Below, piece after piece: positions 41,631-50,058 of a stretch of DNA of 64,000 nt. The notes beneath the pieces are model-generated. The model worked only from the letters and a program-made list of their open reading frames with translations. It was not told the origin of the DNA and made no database searches. This DNA comes from Micromonospora phaseoli (lineage in GTDB: Bacteria; Actinomycetota; Actinomycetes; Mycobacteriales; Micromonosporaceae): assembly GCF_900109115.1 (NCBI RefSeq), contig NZ_FNYV01000006.1, forward strand, positions 310,001-374,000. The letters run 5' to 3'. Positions within the stretch are counted from its first letter, which is position 1. Each line of letters begins with the position of its first letter. A program made the position numbers and the translations under genes.

Positions 41631-43240
41631 CCGCCGTCACCGCCTCGTCGGCGGACCTGCTGGACGCCGCCCTGGCCGCGGCCGAGCCGTTGCGCGCGGA
41701 CCGGGTCGCCGAGCTGGACAGGACGGAGACCTTTCCCGCCGAGGCCTGCCGGATCCTGGACGAGCTGGGGGTGCCCGACTGGTATGTGCCGGCCCGCTTC
41801 GGCGGCGTGCTCAAGGACCATTCGCAGCTCGTCGAGGTGGTCCGCACGATCGCCCGGCACGACCTCACCGTGGCGATCGCGCACGCCAAGACGTACCTCG
41901 GCGCGGTCTGCGTCTGGGTGGCCGGCGACCCGGAACGGGCCGAGCTGCTCGGTGCCCGGATCCGGGCCGGCGCGGTGGTCTCCTGGGCGCTGACCGAGCG
42001 CGGGCACGGCAGTGACCTGCTGGCCGGCGAGCTGACCGCCACGCCCTGCGCCGGCGGGTACCGGTTGGACGGCGCGAAGTGGCCGATCAACAACGCCACC
42101 CGGGCGGAGTCGGTCTGCGTGCTCGCCCGCACCTCGGCCGACGCCGGGGCGCGCGGCTACAGCCTGTTCCTGGTCGACAAGGACCAGCTCGCGGCGGGCA
42201 GCTACCAGCCGCTACCGAAGGTGCGTACGCACGGCATCCGAGGGGCGGACATCAGCGGCATCGCCTTCGACGGCGCGGTGGCGCCGGCCGAGGCGCTGAT
42301 CGGGCGGCCGGGCGAGGGCCTGGAGATCGTGCTCAAGGCGCTCCAGCTGACCCGGGTGATGGCCGCCGGGCTCTCGCTCGGTGCGGCCGACCACGCGCTG
42401 CGGCTGACCGTTCGGTACGTCCGGGAGCGCGAGCTCTACGGTCGTCGGCTGATCGAGCTGCCGCACGTACGCCGCAGTCTCGGGGAGATCGTCACCGCCG
42501 TGCTGGTCGCGGAGTCCGTGGTGATGTTCGCCGGGCGGGCCTCCGGCACGCTCACCGGCGAGATGAGCGTCTACTCGGCGGTCGCCAAGGCGCTGGCGCC
42601 GACCCTGATCGACGAGGCGATCGCGCGCTGCGGCGAACTGCTCGGTGCCCGGGCCTTCCTCAGCACCGTCTACGAGCACGGCGCCTTCCAGAAACTGGAG
42701 CGCGACCACCGCATCGTCGGCATCTTCGACGGCAGTACCTTCGTCAACCGGCATTCGCTGATCAACCAGTTCCCCCGGCTGGTGGCCGGCTGGCGTGAGC
42801 GCACCCGGGACGACGCCGGCCTGCGCGCCGCCACCGACCCCTACGGCGAGCCGGCCGAGCCGGGACGGCTGGAGCTGTTTTCCCGCACCGGGTGCAGCCT
42901 CGTGCAGAGCCTGCCCTCCCTGGTGGACCGGGTCCGCGCCGACGCGCCGGAGTCCGTGGTGCGGCTCGCGGAGCACCTGCTGGCGCGGTGCGAGCGGCTG
43001 CACGACGAGATGGCCGACCTGCCACCGCAGGGTGTGGCGGCCACCGCAGCGGCATTCGACCTGGCGCACCGGTACGAGCTGTGCGTGGCCGCCGCCGCGG
43101 TGCTCTCCCGCTGGTCCACCGAACCCACCCGGCCGGAGCTTGCCGCCGCGTTGACCCTGCTCGCCGACCGCCTCGGCGACCACCGGCCCGACCTGGCCGT
43201 CTTCGACCGGTTGACCGACGACCTCAAGGAGCTGTCATGA
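41627..43240 (+). CDS. Long acyl-CoA dehydrogenase-like protein 1
   Basis: A 537-residue flavoprotein, much longer than standard dehydrogenases (about 380). FAD and substrate motifs (WALTERGHGSD, SDLLAGEL, ISGIAFDGAVAP) are in place, and a C-terminal extension of about 120 helical residues is added. The region that normally carries the catalytic Glu-Gly-Thr reads GIFDGSTFVN, with Asp in place of Glu. Members of this type, together with a FAAL, are known to desaturate chains on carrier proteins in lipopeptide pathways such as ramoplanin and friulimicin. Here the role is inferred from that context. It overlaps both neighbours by ATGA. Confidence 0.88.
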   Translation: MTAVTASSADLLDAALAAAEPLRADRVAELDRTETFPAEACRILDELGVPDWYVPARFGGVLKDHSQLVEVVRTIARHDLTVAIAHAKTYLGAVCVWVAGDPERAELLGARIRAGAVVSWALTERGHGSDLLAGELTATPCAGGYRLDGAKWPINNATRAESVCVLARTSADAGARGYSLFLVDKDQLAAGSYQPLPKVRTHGIRGADISGIAFDGAVAPAEALIGRPGEGLEIVLKALQLTRVMAAGLSLGAADHALRLTVRYVRERELYGRRLIELPHVRRSLGEIVTAVLVAESVVMFAGRASGTLTGEMSVYSAVAKALAPTLIDEAIARCGELLGARAFLSTVYEHGAFQKLERDHRIVGIFDGSTFVNRHSLINQFPRLVAGWRERTRDDAGLRAATDPYGEPAEPGRLELFSRTGCSLVQSLPSLVDRVRADAPESVVRLAEHLLARCERLHDEMADLPPQGVAATAAAFDLAHRYELCVAAAAVLSRWSTEPTRPELAAALTLLADRLGDHRPDLAVFDRLTDDLKELS

Positions 43241-44925
43241 CGGCCCCCGCGCGCCTGGACGACCTGGAACGCCTGCTCGGCGACCCGGCCGACGACGGCA
43301 ACCCGATCGGCAACACCGCGGTGCTGGCGGCCGACGAGCGGGACGAGATGTTCGCCGCCGGCGAGCGCGTCCTCGACGAGTACTGCCTCAACGCCGAGTT
43401 CGTGCCGCGCCGCTACGGCGGCCGGCTGGCCGGCGCGGACGACCTGATCCAGGTGCTGCGCACGGTCTTCCGGCGGGATCCGGCGCTGGGGCTCGGCTAC
43501 GGCGTCAGCTCGTTCATCTCGTCGGTCAACGTGTGGGCGTCCGGCTCACCGGAGCAGGCCCGCTGGGTCGCCGGGACGCTGCTGTCCAACCAGAAGATCG
43601 CCTCGGCGTACCACGAGCTCGCGCACGGCAACGACTTCTCCCGTGCTGAGTTCGCGGCGCGTCCGCAGGCGCAGGGTGGCTGGCGGCTGACCGGACGCAA
43701 GGAGGTGGTCACCAACGTCAAACGGGCTCGCGGGCTGGTGCTGCTGGCGCGTACCGACGAACGGGCGGGCAGCCGCAGCCACTCGCAGATCCTGGTGGAC
43801 AAGCAGGCGGTGCCGGCCCGGGCGATACGCGACCTGACCCGCTATCCGAGCGTGGGCATGCGCGGCGTGCAGCTGGGCGGCATCGAGTTCACCGACTGCC
43901 CGGTGGGCGACGAGGCGGTGGTCGGCCGGCCCGGTCAGGGCATCGAGACCGCGCTGCGCTCGTTCCAGCTCACCCGGACCGCGATCCCCACGATGCTCGC
44001 CGGTGTGCTGGACTCCGGCCTGCGGCTCACCCTGGACTTCGCGGCCGGCCGGCGGCTCTACGGACGCTCGGTCGCCGACCAGCCCGAGGTACGCCGGCTG
44101 CTCGTGGACGCGTACCTCGACCTGCTGATCTGCGACAGCCTCGGCCTCGTGGTGTCCCGCGCGCTGCACCTGCTGCCCGGCCAGACCAGCATGTACGCCT
44201 CCGCCGTGAAGTACCTGGTCGCGAAGCGCCTGATGGACGCCATGCACCAGCTCTCCCTGGTGCTCGGCGCACACTTCTACCTCCGCGAGGGCCGGTACGG
44301 CATCTTCCAGAAGCTTCTGCGGGACCTGGCTCCGGCGGGGTTCGGGCACGCCGCCCGGGTCGCCTGCCTGGGCACCATGCTTCCCCAGGTGCCGCTGATG
44401 GCACGACGCGGCTGGGTGAACCCGGACCCGGCCGGTCCGGACCTGTTCCGGATCGGCGAGGAGCTGCCGGAGCTGCCCTTCGACCGGCTGCGGGTCTCGG
44501 CGGGCGGACTCGACGGCCTGGTCGGCTCGCTGACCGCAGCCGCCGACCAGATCGTCGGCGACTCACCGGAGCAGCGGCGACTGCGCCTGCTCGCCGGGCA
44601 GTTCCGTGCCGAACTCGGCGACCTGGCCGAGGCGGGGGCCGCGCTGCACCCCGGCGACCTGGGCGTCGACGCCCGCGTCGAGGTGCTCGGTCTGCCCGCC
44701 CGGTACGCCACCGTGCTCGCGGCCTCGGCCTGCCTGAACGTCTGGCTGGTCCGGGGGGACGGACCGGCCTGGGTGGTCGCGGCGCTGGACCGGCTCGCCC
44801 GCAGCATCGGACGTCCCGGCGCTGACCGCGGCGACCGCTACCGCGAACCCCTCTACCAGGAACTGGCCGCCCGGCACGCCGACCGGCGCAGCTTCGACCT
44901 GTCCCGTCGGGTGCTGCCGGGATGA
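43237..44925 (+). CDS. Long acyl-CoA dehydrogenase-like protein 2
   Basis: A 562-residue paralogue of the previous protein, with the same N-terminal and middle domains (ASAYHELAHGNDFS, MRGVQLGGIEFTD) and a C-terminal extension. No EGT-type base is seen at the expected place; the region reads AARVACLGTMLPQVP. The pair may act as a heterodimer in which only one site is active, or introduce two successive double bonds. This is inference. Translation is coupled to gene 1 (ATGA overlap). Confidence 0.86.
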   Translation: MTAPARLDDLERLLGDPADDGNPIGNTAVLAADERDEMFAAGERVLDEYCLNAEFVPRRYGGRLAGADDLIQVLRTVFRRDPALGLGYGVSSFISSVNVWASGSPEQARWVAGTLLSNQKIASAYHELAHGNDFSRAEFAARPQAQGGWRLTGRKEVVTNVKRARGLVLLARTDERAGSRSHSQILVDKQAVPARAIRDLTRYPSVGMRGVQLGGIEFTDCPVGDEAVVGRPGQGIETALRSFQLTRTAIPTMLAGVLDSGLRLTLDFAAGRRLYGRSVADQPEVRRLLVDAYLDLLICDSLGLVVSRALHLLPGQTSMYASAVKYLVAKRLMDAMHQLSLVLGAHFYLREGRYGIFQKLLRDLAPAGFGHAARVACLGTMLPQVPLMARRGWVNPDPAGPDLFRIGEELPELPFDRLRVSAGGLDGLVGSLTAAADQIVGDSPEQRRLRLLAGQFRAELGDLAEAGAALHPGDLGVDARVEVLGLPARYATVLAASACLNVWLVRGDGPAWVVAALDRLARSIGRPGADRGDRYREPLYQELAARHADRRSFDLSRRVLPG

Positions 44926-44972
44926 CCCGGGAGCCGACGAAGACCGGAAACCATCCGAGAAAGGAAACCGAC

Positions 44973-45251
44973 ATGGCATCGAACGCCGAGGGTCCGGCCG
45001 ACCTGCGCGCCTGGTTGACCGGCTGCGTCGCGCAGTACCTCCGCCGCCCGGAGACCGAGATCGACCCCACCGTCCGCCTCGCCGACTACGGCCTGGACTC
45101 GGTCTACGCGCTCGCCCTGTGCGGCGATATCGAGACGCACCTGGACATGCGGCTCAGCGAGACGCTGGTCTGGGACTACCCGACCGTCGACGAGCTCGCC
45201 GCGCACCTGGAGGAGCTGGTCGCCGCGCAGCAGCCCGCGGGTGCGCGGTGA
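44973..45251 (+). CDS. Acyl carrier protein 1 (lipid carrier)
   Basis: A 92-residue carrier protein with the phosphopantetheine site Ser43 in DYGLDSVYAL. ATG 44973 is preferred to ATG 44922 because AGGAAA lies before it, though the latter overlaps the dehydrogenase stop. Placed directly after the FAAL and dehydrogenases, it is the natural carrier of the acyl chain. It overlaps the KAS III-like gene by GTGA. Confidence 0.93.
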   Translation: MASNAEGPADLRAWLTGCVAQYLRRPETEIDPTVRLADYGLDSVYALALCGDIETHLDMRLSETLVWDYPTVDELAAHLEELVAAQQPAGAR

Positions 45252-46180
45252 CGACCATCGAGGCGGTCTCCGCCTATCTGCCGCCGACGGTCGTACCGAT
45301 CGAGGAGATCGGCGAGCGGCTGGCGATGGACCCCAAGCAGGTGCGTACGTTCCGGCGCTTCTACGGCCTCTCCGAGGTCCGGTACGAGCCGGAGGGCGAT
45401 CTCGCCCAGTTGATGCTCAACGCCGCCGGCAAGCTCACCTCGCTGATCGGCCGGGAGAGCCAGGTCAGGTACGTGCTCCAGGCGCGCACCCTGCAGACCG
45501 TGGCGCCGTACCCGGAGAACCCGCTGCACGAGGTGCGCCAGGCGCTCGGCCTGGAGCACGCGGTCACCTTCGCGGTCACCCAGCACGCCTGCGCCTCGGG
45601 TCTGCTGGCCGTGCATCTCGCCGGTGAGCTGCTCGCCGCGGACGGCGACCCGGACGCCCTGGCCCTGGTGTTCGCCGGGGAGAAGGCGTTCACGCCGACC
45701 GCACAGCTCATCCCGAACACCACGTTCATGGGCGAGGGCTCGGCCGCCGTGCTGGTCGGTACGGGCAGCGGGCACGATCGGCTGCTGGGCTACGCCACCC
45801 GCACGTACGGGCAGTTCAACGCGGGTCTGCGGATGACCGCCGAGCGGGCCGCCGAGTTCGAGACGATCTACCAGGACGGCCTGGCGGAGGTGGTCCTGGC
45901 GGCGGTCCAACGCGCCGGCGTCGACCTCGCCGACGTGCACCTGATCCTGCCGCACAACGTGAACCGGCTCTCCTGGGTGCGGCTGTGCAAGCAGCTCGGC
46001 TACCCGGTGGACCGGGTGCTGCTGGACAACATCGCGGTGACCGGTCACTGCTTCTGCGCCGACTCCTTCATCAACTACCAGACCGCGTTGGAGTTGGAGC
46101 GGCTCGCGCCGGGCGACCGCTACCTGATGGTCGCCGTCGGGCTCGGCGCGACCTTCTCCGCCATGGTCTTCGAGCACTAG
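45248..46180 (+). CDS. KAS III-like enzyme with an altered catalytic triad
   Basis: A 310-residue thiolase-fold protein of the FabH type. The nucleophile is Cys in QHACASG (about residue 115) and the first His lies in LILPHNVNRLSW. The position of the third catalytic residue, Asn in FabH (GNTSAAS), is His in TGHCFCADSF. KAS III-like enzymes with non-standard triads often transfer acyl groups to O, N or C nucleophiles without decarboxylation. It may extend the lipid chain or join two carrier-bound acyl groups. Which of these cannot be told. Cys-rich GHCFC near the active site is unusual. Confidence 0.87.
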   Translation: MTTIEAVSAYLPPTVVPIEEIGERLAMDPKQVRTFRRFYGLSEVRYEPEGDLAQLMLNAAGKLTSLIGRESQVRYVLQARTLQTVAPYPENPLHEVRQALGLEHAVTFAVTQHACASGLLAVHLAGELLAADGDPDALALVFAGEKAFTPTAQLIPNTTFMGEGSAAVLVGTGSGHDRLLGYATRTYGQFNAGLRMTAERAAEFETIYQDGLAEVVLAAVQRAGVDLADVHLILPHNVNRLSWVRLCKQLGYPVDRVLLDNIAVTGHCFCADSFINYQTALELERLAPGDRYLMVAVGLGATFSAMVFEH

Positions 46181-46188
46181 GAGGTGTG

Positions 46189-47559
46189 ATGACCGCACAG
46201 TTCATTCCCCGGCTGAAGACCGCGGTGGCCGGCGAGGAGGATGCTCGCTTCGTCTTCCTCGGCAACTTCGAGGTGGAGGACGTCTGGGGCGAGGGCGAGC
46301 CCGGCCTGCCACGGATGGCGTTCGGTTCCGGCAGCGCCGTGGTGAACCGGATGGACGAGTTCGCGATGCTGCTGGCCGGCCCCGGTGACCGGGTGCTGCT
46401 CAAGGCCGCTCCGGACCCCGACTACCTGGCCTTCCTGGAGGGCCTGGGGGTGGCGCTCCCGGAGATCCACACGGTGGCCGCCCAGAACCCGCAGCAGACC
46501 GTCAGCCAGGACGTGCTCGACGACCCGGAGCTGCTGCGTCTGGTGGCCGAGTGGGCGGAGCAGGGCGCGTACCTCTCGGTGCACGGCGTCTCGGTGCTGG
46601 AGGAGGAGATCGCCCGGCGTGCCGGGATCCGGATCGCCGCCAGCTCGGCGGAGATCTGCAAGGCGGTCAACAGCAAGGTCTACAGCCGCCGGGTCGCCGA
46701 CGAGCTGGGCCTGCGTCAGCCGGCCGGCCGGGGCTGCCGCACGCTCACCGAGTGGTCGGCGGCGGTCACCTGGGCGAAGGAGATCCTGGCGTCCGGCCGT
46801 CGGGTGGTGGTGAAGGACGCGTACGGGGTGTCCGGCAAGGGCATCGTCGTGGTCGACGACCCGCGCCGGCTGGACCAGATGGACCGGATGGTCAGCCGCA
46901 AGGCCCGGACCACCGGCTCCGAGCGGGTCGGTCTGGTGGTGGAGGAGTTCGTCGCCAAGCGGGCCGACCTGAACTACCAGATGACCGTCGGACGCGACGG
47001 CGACGTCCGGTTCGACTTCGTCAAGGAGGCGATCACCGAGTCCGGCGTACACAAGGGGCACCGCATCCCGGCCCGGCTGGACGGGCGCCAGGAGGCGGAG
47101 ATCCGCGAGGCCGCCCGGCTGCTCGGCGAGCGGCTGCACGCCGACGGTTACGTCGGGGTGGCCGGCGTCGACGCCATGGTCGGCGACGACGAGCAGCTGT
47201 TCCCGGTGACCGAGATCAACGCCCGCAACAACATGTCCACCTACCAGCTGCCGTTGCAGGAGCGCTTCGTACCCGAGGGCTGGGTGGCGTTGGCCCGGCA
47301 GTACCCGCTGCGGCTGCCCGAGCCGCTGCCGTTCAAGCGACTGGACCGGGCGCTCGGCGAAGTCCTGCTGAAGCGGGCCGGCGAGGAGGGTGTCCTGGTG
47401 AACAACTTCGCCACGGTCAACGCCGCAGCCGGTGGCGACGGTGGCTTCGACGGCCGGCTCTACGCGCTGGTCATCGCGCCGACCGAGGATCGGGTGCGCG
47501 AGCTCGACGAACACGTGGCCGGCGTGGTGGCCGGCCTGACCGAAAGGACCGGATCATGA
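46189..47559 (+). CDS. ATP-grasp ligase, BtrJ-like (amino acid to carrier protein)
   Basis: A 456-residue ATP-grasp protein. The glycine-rich ATP loop is VVVKDAYGVSGKGIVVVDD, and metal ligands lie in PVTEINARNNMSTYQ. It is followed by a PLP decarboxylase and a carrier protein, the set that in butirosin biosynthesis (BtrJ, BtrK, BtrI) loads glutamate onto a carrier protein through its gamma-carboxylate and decarboxylates it to GABA. The same chemistry is inferred here; the amino acid used is not proven. RBS TAGGAGGTGTG lies before ATG 46189. Confidence 0.82.
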   Translation: MTAQFIPRLKTAVAGEEDARFVFLGNFEVEDVWGEGEPGLPRMAFGSGSAVVNRMDEFAMLLAGPGDRVLLKAAPDPDYLAFLEGLGVALPEIHTVAAQNPQQTVSQDVLDDPELLRLVAEWAEQGAYLSVHGVSVLEEEIARRAGIRIAASSAEICKAVNSKVYSRRVADELGLRQPAGRGCRTLTEWSAAVTWAKEILASGRRVVVKDAYGVSGKGIVVVDDPRRLDQMDRMVSRKARTTGSERVGLVVEEFVAKRADLNYQMTVGRDGDVRFDFVKEAITESGVHKGHRIPARLDGRQEAEIREAARLLGERLHADGYVGVAGVDAMVGDDEQLFPVTEINARNNMSTYQLPLQERFVPEGWVALARQYPLRLPEPLPFKRLDRALGEVLLKRAGEEGVLVNNFATVNAAAGGDGGFDGRLYALVIAPTEDRVRELDEHVAGVVAGLTERTGS

Positions 47560-48899
47560 CCGCCGAGCACGACGTGCAGGGCATCGGCATCACCGAACTG
47601 GCCGAGCGATTCGGCACACCGATGTTCGTCTACGACGGCGAGGCGCTGCGGCGGCAGTACCAGGGCCTGCGGGAGCGGCTGCACCCCGCGGTGGACATGT
47701 TCTTCTCGCTGAAGGCCAACCCCAACCTGTCCATCTGCGCCGTGCTGCACAGCTACGGCGCGTGCGCAGAGGTCTCGTCGCTGACCGAGCTGATCACCGC
47801 CCGGCGCGCCGGGGTGGCACCACGGGACATCATCTTCCTCGGACCGGGCAAGAGCCGCGACGAGCTGGCCGCCTGCCTGCGTGAGCAGGTGTACGCGGTG
47901 GTGGTCGAGTCCTTCGGCGAGTTGGAGCTGCTCGACGAGGTGGCCGCCGAGCACGGCGTCGTCGCACCGGTGGCGCTGCGGGTCAACCCGGAGTTCGCGG
48001 TGAAGGGCGGCGGGCTGACCATGGGCGGCAAGCCGCGCCAGTTCGGCATCGACGAGGCGCAGCTCTTCGCCGCAGCCGACCTGGGCGTACGCCTGCCCAA
48101 CATCCGGCTGATGGGCGTGCACGCCTACCTGGGCACGCGGATCCTCAGCGAGGAGGTCATCGCCGAGAACACCACCCGGATCCTGGATCTCGCCGAGCGC
48201 CTCGCCGAGCGGCACGGCTTCCCGCTGGAGATGGTCGACATCGGCGGCGGGCTGGGGGTCGCGTACTTCGAGGGTGAGACCGACCTGGACCCGGCCCTGG
48301 TGGCCGAGCGGGTGAACCCGGTGGTCGAGGCTTTCCGGACCCGGCACCCGGACACCCGCGTGATCATGGAGCTGGGTCGGTACCTCACCGCTCCGTCCGG
48401 CGTCTACGTGGTGGGTGTGCGCTACGTCAAGGAGTCGATGGGCCAGCGGTTCGCGGTGGCCGACGGTGGCACCAACCATCACATGGCGGCCGTCGGTACC
48501 GGCTCCTTCGTCAAGCGCAACTATCCGATGGTCCTGCTCAACAGGGTGACCGAACCGGCCGCCGCCGAGTGGCAGGTGACCGGCCCGCTCTGCACCCCCA
48601 ACGACACCATCGGTAAGAACGTCCCGCTGCCGGCGGTGCGTCCCGGCGACCTGATCGGGGTGCTGCGCTCCGGCGCGTACGGGCCGACCGCGTCCCCGGT
48701 GCACTTCCTCAGCCACGGATACCCGGCCGAGGTGCTGGTCCACGAGGGACGCGCCTACCTGATCCGGCACCGGGACGACCCGGAGGACCTGCTCAGCCAC
48801 CAGCCGATGCACGAAGACCTGACCACGCCGGCACAGCTCGTGCCGGCGGCCAGCACCAGCAACGGACACACCTCGAACGGAAGGATTCGCGTGTCATGA
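47556..48899 (+). CDS. PLP-dependent decarboxylase, BtrK-like (fold type III)
   Basis: A 447-residue alanine-racemase-fold decarboxylase related to diaminopimelate and ornithine decarboxylases. Lys53 in FFSLKANPN binds PLP, DIGGGLGV binds the phosphate and CTPNDTIGKN supplies the Cys from the partner subunit. The CESGD signature of true diaminopimelate decarboxylase is absent, and the neighbours are a ligase and a carrier protein, so an aminoacyl-carrier protein is the probable substrate, as for BtrK. A 30-residue Ser/Thr/Asn-rich tail is specific to this protein. It overlaps both neighbours by ATGA. Confidence 0.86.
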   Translation: MTAEHDVQGIGITELAERFGTPMFVYDGEALRRQYQGLRERLHPAVDMFFSLKANPNLSICAVLHSYGACAEVSSLTELITARRAGVAPRDIIFLGPGKSRDELAACLREQVYAVVVESFGELELLDEVAAEHGVVAPVALRVNPEFAVKGGGLTMGGKPRQFGIDEAQLFAAADLGVRLPNIRLMGVHAYLGTRILSEEVIAENTTRILDLAERLAERHGFPLEMVDIGGGLGVAYFEGETDLDPALVAERVNPVVEAFRTRHPDTRVIMELGRYLTAPSGVYVVGVRYVKESMGQRFAVADGGTNHHMAAVGTGSFVKRNYPMVLLNRVTEPAAAEWQVTGPLCTPNDTIGKNVPLPAVRPGDLIGVLRSGAYGPTASPVHFLSHGYPAEVLVHEGRAYLIRHRDDPEDLLSHQPMHEDLTTPAQLVPAASTSNGHTSNGRIRVS

Positions 48900-49183
48900 T
48901 CGAGACGACTCTTCAGGGGCAGGCTCAGGGCACCGTGGACGAGGCCGTGGTGGCCAGCGTCCGCGCCGCACTCGCGGCGGTGCTGAAGCGGGACGCCGCC
49001 ACCATCACCGGAGACACCCGGCTCTTCGACGACCTCGGCCTCGACTCGACCAGCGTGTTGGAGCTGCTGCTGGAGCTGGAGAACGAGATCGGTGCCGAGT
49101 TCGACCCGGACGACCTGGAGCAGCGGCACTTCGAGACCGTGACCACTCTCTCCGAGTACGTCACCGAGCACGTGAGCCGCTGA
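48896..49183 (+). CDS. Acyl carrier protein 2 (BtrI-like, amine carrier)
   Basis: A 95-residue carrier protein with phosphopantetheine site Ser51 in DDLGLDSTSVLELL. It is encoded right after the ATP-grasp and decarboxylase genes and would carry the amino acid and then the amine. Compared with carrier protein 1 it has a different acidic third helix (FDPDDLEQRHFETV), as expected for a distinct set of partners. Confidence 0.9.
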   Translation: MIETTLQGQAQGTVDEAVVASVRAALAAVLKRDAATITGDTRLFDDLGLDSTSVLELLLELENEIGAEFDPDDLEQRHFETVTTLSEYVTEHVSR

Positions 49184-49185
49184 CC

Positions 49186-50058
49186 GTGTTCACCACAGTC
49201 GCACCACGGCTCGCCGCCGACCGGGCCGGCCTCCTCCGGGAGTTGCCGGTCCGGCCGGCGGCCGCCGCCGCACGCACTTTCCCCGGGCACGGGCCGATCG
49301 AAGACGACGGCCTCGACCGCTACCTCTCCGACATGGTGACCGGCTACGGCCGCTCGTACGACCGGGAACTGCTGGCCCGCGCCCAGGTCACCTCGTACAC
49401 GACGATGGCCTCGACGGTGGTCGCCGAGCTGGCCCTGCGGGTGGGCGGCCTGCAACGGATCGTCCTCGCGTTCGCCACCCCGGACATCGATTCCCGGGCC
49501 TCGGCCGGCTGTTACCTGGTCGAGGCGGTACCCGGCCGACCGACCGTCTTCTGCGTCAGCGACCAGGGCGTCACCGCGCCGTTCACCGCGCTGCGGCTGG
49601 CCGCCGACCACCTGCGCGATGCCGGACCGGACGCTCGGACCGGACTGCTCGTCCTCGACCAGCGCAACGTCCCGTGGGAGGTGGACGGTTCCGAGCGGCT
49701 GCCGGCCGAGGATGTCGCGGTCGCGTACGCGTTGCGCCCGACCGAGCCCGGTGAGGCCGGCGTGCTGCTTGCCCAGCGCACCAAGGTCTCCCCGGCGCAG
49801 GCGCCAGCGCTGCTGGTGGAGATCCTGCACGAGATCTCCGACCGCACGCAGCGGCGGTTCGACCTGATCGCCGGGCTGGACGCGCCGGTCACCCCGGAGG
49901 CCACCCTGCTGGCCGAGCGGGTACACCGGGTCGCGCCGGGCCCGCTCTGCACCGGGATCTGGGCCGCCGCCGGCGAACTGGCCGGACCGACCGTGCTGGC
50001 CGAGTACGACCCGCGGCTGCGCTACCTCTGCGTCCTCGCCTGGGACCCGGCATGGTGA
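49186..50058 (+). CDS. Thiolase-like protein without a catalytic cysteine
   Basis: A 290-residue protein whose first 200 residues follow the pattern of the N-terminal half of FabH/KAS proteins (MASTVVAELALRVGGLQRIV, ATPDIDS, APFTALRLAADHL). Where KAS III has the nucleophile in a CAGF-type motif, it reads CVSDQGVTAPFTAL. The aligned position is Asp or Gln, so it is probably not a condensing enzyme by itself. It could be a partner subunit of the KAS III-like enzyme or a chain-length/gating protein. Start GTG 49186, two bases after the carrier protein stop. Confidence 0.62.
   Translation: MFTTVAPRLAADRAGLLRELPVRPAAAAARTFPGHGPIEDDGLDRYLSDMVTGYGRSYDRELLARAQVTSYTTMASTVVAELALRVGGLQRIVLAFATPDIDSRASAGCYLVEAVPGRPTVFCVSDQGVTAPFTALRLAADHLRDAGPDARTGLLVLDQRNVPWEVDGSERLPAEDVAVAYALRPTEPGEAGVLLAQRTKVSPAQAPALLVEILHEISDRTQRRFDLIAGLDAPVTPEATLLAERVHRVAPGPLCTGIWAAAGELAGPTVLAEYDPRLRYLCVLAWDPAW

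Noticed and set aside
47556..48899. Diaminopimelate decarboxylase LysA
   Set aside because: The CESGD-type signature is absent, there are no lysine or threonine genes around it, and it is translationally coupled to an ATP-grasp ligase and a carrier protein.
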